A stretch of DNA of 64,000 nt from Amorphochlora amoebiformis (Eukaryota > Cercozoa > Chlorarachniophyceae), in the NCBI GenBank assembly GCA_054601695.1, contig BAAHQB010000003.1, forward strand, positions 1,984,001 to 2,048,000, in the 5' to 3' direction. Made by a program: the position numbers and the translations under genes. Below, piece after piece: positions 1-64,000 of this stretch (position 1 is the first letter of the stretch; each line of letters begins with the position of its first letter). The notes under the pieces were generated by a model, which saw only the letters and a list, made by a program, of their open reading frames with translations, had not been told where the DNA came from and searched no databases.

Positions 1-12222
<12,222 letters not shown>

Positions 12223-12763
12223 AATCTCTAGTCTAGGTCTCGAATTAATGGCTATGTGTGCACGTCATCGCTAGATCGTGCGGCAGTATGTCAATTCAAT
12301 TATGCATTTATGAATTTTTAGTACTTGCTTACAAGCGTCTATTATAGGTCTAGTTTTGTCCTCTGAAATTTGAAATATAATTGTTACTGTATCTAGGTAT
12401 ATCCGAATCAAAACGGACCTCAAAACAGTCATATAGTACTAACTTCGCTTTCAATCTACTTATAATTAAATTTCCTATGATGTTGCTTGCCTGAAATTTG
12501 CAAAATGGAATTGACGAAATTTCTCGAATAGAGAGAGCGTCACTACAATCTTCAAGACGACAGCTTTAGCAGCTGTGCTGCAGGATTCAGTAGTTTCATA
12601 AAGTTCGCACTGTGATAATTTTTACCTAAATTTAGCTCTAGAATCTAGCTGACGATTCGCGTGTGCTGTGTGCGGTTACTAGGGATACTCAACCTCTTCC
12701 AGCAGAGAAGGATTTCTCGCTACATGTGTGTACATATGACGGAACCATTACTGTTTAATGAGT
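12223..12763. other. Convergent intergenic region between genes 1 and 2
   Basis: About 540 bp of mixed-composition sequence without microsatellite lies between the stop of gene 1 (12220-12222) and the stop of gene 2 (12764-12766). It presumably holds both 3' UTRs. I see no further gene and no clear polyadenylation hexamer. Confidence 0.6.
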
Positions 12764-28947
<16,184 letters not shown>

Positions 28948-29032
28948 CGCGATGTAATCTCTACCGAGCGGCCATACATGTAAAATAATTCGATGTATTT
29001 CCGATATCTAGATAATGATCATACGTATTAGA

Positions 29033-29063
<31 letters not shown>

Positions 29064-29089
29064 TTGCATGTGTTTTATAGTTATAGTTG

Positions 29090-29136
<47 letters not shown>

Positions 29137-29276
29137 TATATAGATATACGAGATATGATCACAAAAAATTCGAATAACAATTTTATAGTTAAGAATTACC
29201 CTTAGGGTTAAGTCAAACATACTTCATCAAACTATGCGTTTTGTTACATATATGGGGGATATTACATGAATTTATC
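28948..29276. other. Spacer between genes 3 and 2
   Basis: Mixed sequence with two (TA)n runs and one short TTAGGGTTA. It would hold the gene 2 promoter and the gene 3 3' UTR. No gene is seen. Confidence 0.5.
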
Positions 29277-30460
29277 TTAAAAAAGTGAATCATTCTCCAC
29301 TGTTATTCTAGTTATCATGCATGTGCTCCTGACATAATTATATAGATTAAGACGACTTAATATATATTAGCATGAGGTGGTATTAAGCTGTTCAGTATGC
29401 AAGCATGGGTATTAAGCTGCTCAGTATGCAAGCATGGTTATTAAGCTGCTCAGTATGCAAGCATGGTTATTAAGCTAAGCATGGTTATTAAGCTGTTCAG
29501 TATGCCATGGTTATTAAGCTGTTCAGTATGCAAGCATGGTTATTAAGCTGTTCAGTATGCAAGCATGGTTAGATAGTAAGTAGTACGTATATACAGCATG
29601 GATGCATATGAGATGTGATATCACTACCATATTAGGACATGTCATACGTGTTATACATGATGTTAATATACACATGTAATTTACGTATTACATATGATGC
29701 TAATATACACATGTAATTTACGTATTATATATGATGTTAATATATACATGTAATTTACGTATTATATATGATGTTAATATACACATGTAATTTACGTATT
29801 ATATATGATGCTAATATACACATGTAATATACGTTTTACATATGATGTTAATATACACATGTAATTTACGTATTATATATGATGTTAATATACACATGTA
29901 ATATACGTATTATATATGATGTTAATATACACATGTAATTTACGTATTATATATGATGTTAATATACACATGCAATTTACGTATTACATATGATGTTAAT
30001 ATACACATGTAATTTACGTATTATATATGATGTTAATATACACATGTAATTTACGTATTATATATGATGTTAATATACACATGTAATATACGTATTATAT
30101 ATGATGTTAATATACACATGTAATATACGTATTACATATGATGTTAATATACACATGTAATATACGTATTATACATGATGTTAATATACACATGTAATTT
30201 ACGTATTATATATGATGCTAATATACACATGTAATTTACGTATTTATGCATGATGTTAATATTCACATGTAATTTCCGTATTATTGTTAACTTACACGTG
30301 TATTACACGTAATGTTAACGATATATACGAATATAATATATACGTATTATATATTATGTTTTACTACCTGCCAACGTACTCCCTAAAGCCAGGCTTTTCT
30401 ATCACCTTTATTAGCTGGAAATATACATACATATATGCAATATACATACATATATGTAAT

Positions 30461-30497
<37 letters not shown>

Positions 30498-30675
30498 ATT
30501 ATGTATTTGTATAATACATAACTATACATAAAAGCATCACTACAAATCTACGTATGTCGTGAGTATGTGGACATAGGTATCATACTATATTAGATATTGT
30601 ATTATATTGGGCTATGTTGCACTGTGTATGTAAGTGTACATATGTATATGTATATGTATGAACATGTATTTTTGC

Positions 30676-30710
<35 letters not shown>

Positions 30711-30713
30711 ATG

Positions 30714-30753
<40 letters not shown>

Positions 30754-30755
30754 TT

Positions 30756-30842
<87 letters not shown>

Positions 30843-31248
30843 AATGTATCATACATATCTTTATTTTATGACCTCATCAAAGCTCTCCTCAGAGCGAATC
30901 TTAGCCTGCATACCACGGATGGAAAGACCCGAAAAAAAAAATAACCAACTAAGCACCCGAAAAGAACCAAAAAAACTTATCTGCCATGTATTTTGGAAAT
31001 GATTTCAGCCGAGCATGCTCAGAATCAACCAAAAAAGCCGAACAAATACGAAAAAAAAATGATTTAGAAAGGAAGGAACCCACTTTCTCGCGCCAAAACT
31101 CAACCAATTTCTTCTGGAACTCGCTCTGCTTCGGGGGTCTGGCCCCCCCCCTCGTCCCCTTACTTATCCCGCTCTCATATTTTCCCTTGTTCTCTTCAGA
31201 CGCGACGAAAATGAACAAAAAGGAGCAAAGTGAGGCGGCTAGAAGCAT
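29277..31248 (-). CDS. Small putative secreted protein (about 98 aa), 4 exons, tentative
   Basis: Exons: 31248-31084, 30905-30873, 30414-30368, 29328-29277 (stop TAA). The N-terminus [17 protein letters not shown] looks like a signal peptide or targeting presequence. It is followed by a basic, helical stretch ([11 protein letters not shown]) that joins in phase 0 to [11 protein letters not shown] and [15 protein letters not shown], a consistent amphipathic run. The last exon is supported only by phase and a stop. The family is not recognised. The opposite strand is also open over 30986-31273, so the strand assignment rests on splice-site agreement. An additional islet encoding [14 protein letters not shown] (about 31014-30970) lies in the first intron and may be an alternative exon. 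Confidence 0.4.
29370..29578. repeat. ~29-bp minisatellite
   Basis: About seven units of 'ggttattaagctgttcagta' plus 'tgcaagcat', some shortened, lie in the last intron of gene 3. Confidence 0.9.
29650..30310. repeat. ~34-bp minisatellite, about 19 units
   Basis: Units of 'atgttaatatacacatgtaa' plus 'tttacgtattatat' repeat with little divergence across 660 bp in the last intron of gene 3. Each unit holds the short palindromes ACATGT and TACGTA. Confidence 0.95.
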
Positions 31249-31387
31249 GGGCCGGCGTCTACGTGGATATTAGGTATATTCTTTGATATCCAGATATCAA
31301 AACTAAATATCTTAAAAATAATAATTCTCTCGCGTTACATCACGCAACATTCTCTATACTACACATGGCAAAGTCACAACACACAAG
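31249..31387. promoter_or_regulatory. Divergent promoter between genes 3 and 4 with a perfect inverted repeat
   Basis: Only 139 bp separate the two start codons. At 31282-31301 the sequence TTTGATATC-CA-GATATCAAA forms a perfect dyad with 9-bp arms and a 2-bp centre, typical of a dimeric factor site. The functional role is inferred. Confidence 0.4.
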
Positions 31388-45543
<14,156 letters not shown>

Positions 45544-46647
45544 ATAAATAAAAAGGCGGCAATACAGATAATCGAACGTAGTTTAAAATTTTACATTCGA
45601 ATAGGATCAACCTAGTCAATTGCTAAAAATAGATAAAGTGAATATATCATGATATATATGTGTAGTATATTACAACTAGTATATTTTTACATATCTAGAT
45701 ATACATATATGTATACATGTGTATATATATATATATATATATATAAATATATACATATATGGCTATAGTCAGTACATATATGTCACAGTATATGTTTATA
45801 TAATGTGACTAGTTGATAGTATAACGCTCAACGCCACAACTATTAATGTTGGATATCTCAACTAATATCGTAGACGAAACATACATCAGAGTGTCTGTGC
45901 GTGATACTGTGGGTATATTTCGTGCAGTCTGATGTAGGTGTTGTATCAGAACTTGTGCATCGAGAGATCTGGGTGTGTGTGGGTGTGTATCTCAGTAGTA
46001 GTCTAGGTAGTAGACTAGTAGAGTACATATCTAGATATACTAGATATAGTATTCAGATGATATTAACTTTAAACTGGTTAAATCCACTGGCGTGAGTATG
46101 ATTCTGGAGTATGTCGTAAGTTAAGTATTATACTAGTATACTCTAGATACTGCAGACACAAGATGGTTAAATCCACTGGCCTAGTGGCGTGACTAGGTGA
46201 GTATGATTCTGGAGTATGTCGTAAGTTAAGTATTATACTCTAGATACTAGTATACTGTAGACACAAGATGGTTAAATCCACTGGCGTGAGTATGATTCTG
46301 GAGTATGTCGTAAGTTAAGTATTATACTAGTATACTGTAGACACAAGATATAGGCCGTAATACATGTAATATCTACATATATATTGCAATATCACTAGAT
46401 CATGGGCCAAAGAGCCCGGATCTAAGAGCTATGAAGAGTAGTATTATATATACTATCTAGACTATAGATACGAGATAACACCGCGCGGCCGAAATACATG
46501 TAATATCTAAAATATAATGGGTCTAAGAGCTACAAAGAGTAGTGCACTTGCGTGAACTAATGAATGGCTAGATGGTAACATGATATGTGATTCAAGCTTA
46601 GAGTCTATCCACCTTTCCAGAGAGTCTAGTCGCTGTCTGGTCGGTGT
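45544..46647. other. Convergent intergenic region between genes 4 and 5
   Basis: About 1.1 kb, mostly non-microsatellite. It contains three copies of a unit of about 90-120 bp ('gagtatgattctggagtatg', 'tcgtaagttaagtattatac', 'aagatggttaaatccactgg') at 46065-46345. No exon with good coding signal was found. Confidence 0.6.
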
Positions 46648-56943
<10,296 letters not shown>

Positions 56944-57048
56944 TTCTCGGAATCCACGGAGTCCAACAGTGTGCTTGTGACGCGTCTGCCAGCGTGACAT
57001 CATGTGTCACCCCTAGTGACATTTTGTTAAAATAACTTTTCGCGCGCA
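56944..57048. promoter_or_regulatory. Divergent promoter between TRM6 and the PPR gene
   Basis: 105 bp lie between the start codons. It has an inverted repeat GTGACA-TCATG-TGTCAC (56994-57010), another GTGACA at 57015-57020 and GTGAC at 56977-56981, so TGAC-type boxes occur four times. A shared regulatory site is inferred. Confidence 0.4.

Positions 57049-64000
<6,952 letters not shown>

Noticed and set aside
29650-30310. CRISPR-like array of regular 34-bp units
   Set aside because: No unique spacers, units are contiguous, and the context is a eukaryotic intron.
30986-31273. 95-codon ORF on the + strand opposite gene 3
   Set aside because: No splice partners in phase were found; the minus strand gives matching junctions over three exons. 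Still uncertain.

Overview
The window is nuclear DNA of a eukaryote, probably a microbial alga or protist. Genes are broken into many short exons (17-531 nt) with GT-AG introns, and most introns are filled with (TA)n microsatellite, (GA)n tracts, minisatellites and blocks of the TTAGGG/CCCTAA telomere-type repeat. Nearly all long ORFs in the window are translated microsatellite. I rebuilt genes by joining short non-repetitive islands with splice sites of matching phase. There is no sign of bacterial, viral or organellar sequence. I cannot fix the lineage: the second gene recalls, from memory only, an uncharacterised protein family common in dinoflagellate gene sets, but TTAGGG telomere-type repeats occur in many groups.

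Layout: (1) <1-12222, + strand, 24 exons, 5' end missing: a multidomain signalling-type protein with an EF-hand pair, an SH3/Tudor-like segment, a split PH domain, ankyrin repeats, a FYVE-type zinc finger and a coiled-coil tail. (2) 28947-12764, - strand, about 20 exons: a protein of about 397 aa of unknown function. (3) 31248-29277, - strand, 4 exons: a small putative secreted protein, tentative. (4) 31388-45543, + strand, 13 exons: a TauD/TfdA-type Fe(II)/2-oxoglutarate dioxygenase. (5) 56943-46648, - strand, 16 exons: TRM6, the non-catalytic subunit of the tRNA m1A58 methyltransferase, 461 aa. (6) 57049->64000, + strand: a PPR protein, 3' end missing. Genes 3/4 and 5/6 are divergent pairs with 139 bp and 105 bp between start codons, each holding an inverted repeat. 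Genes 1/2 and 4/5 are convergent. The genes have no obvious common pathway.

The most striking feature is structural. At about 20 exons the intron next to the exon holds tandem copies of just that exon's edge plus its splice site and adjoining TA repeat. Copies of a 5' exon edge lie in the upstream intron and copies of a 3' edge lie in the downstream intron, so introns appear to grow by repeated duplication of their own splice junctions. For some exons both edges have been amplified independently. Telomere-type arrays sit in introns of genes 2, 4 and 6, and a short one is translated inside the first exon of gene 2.
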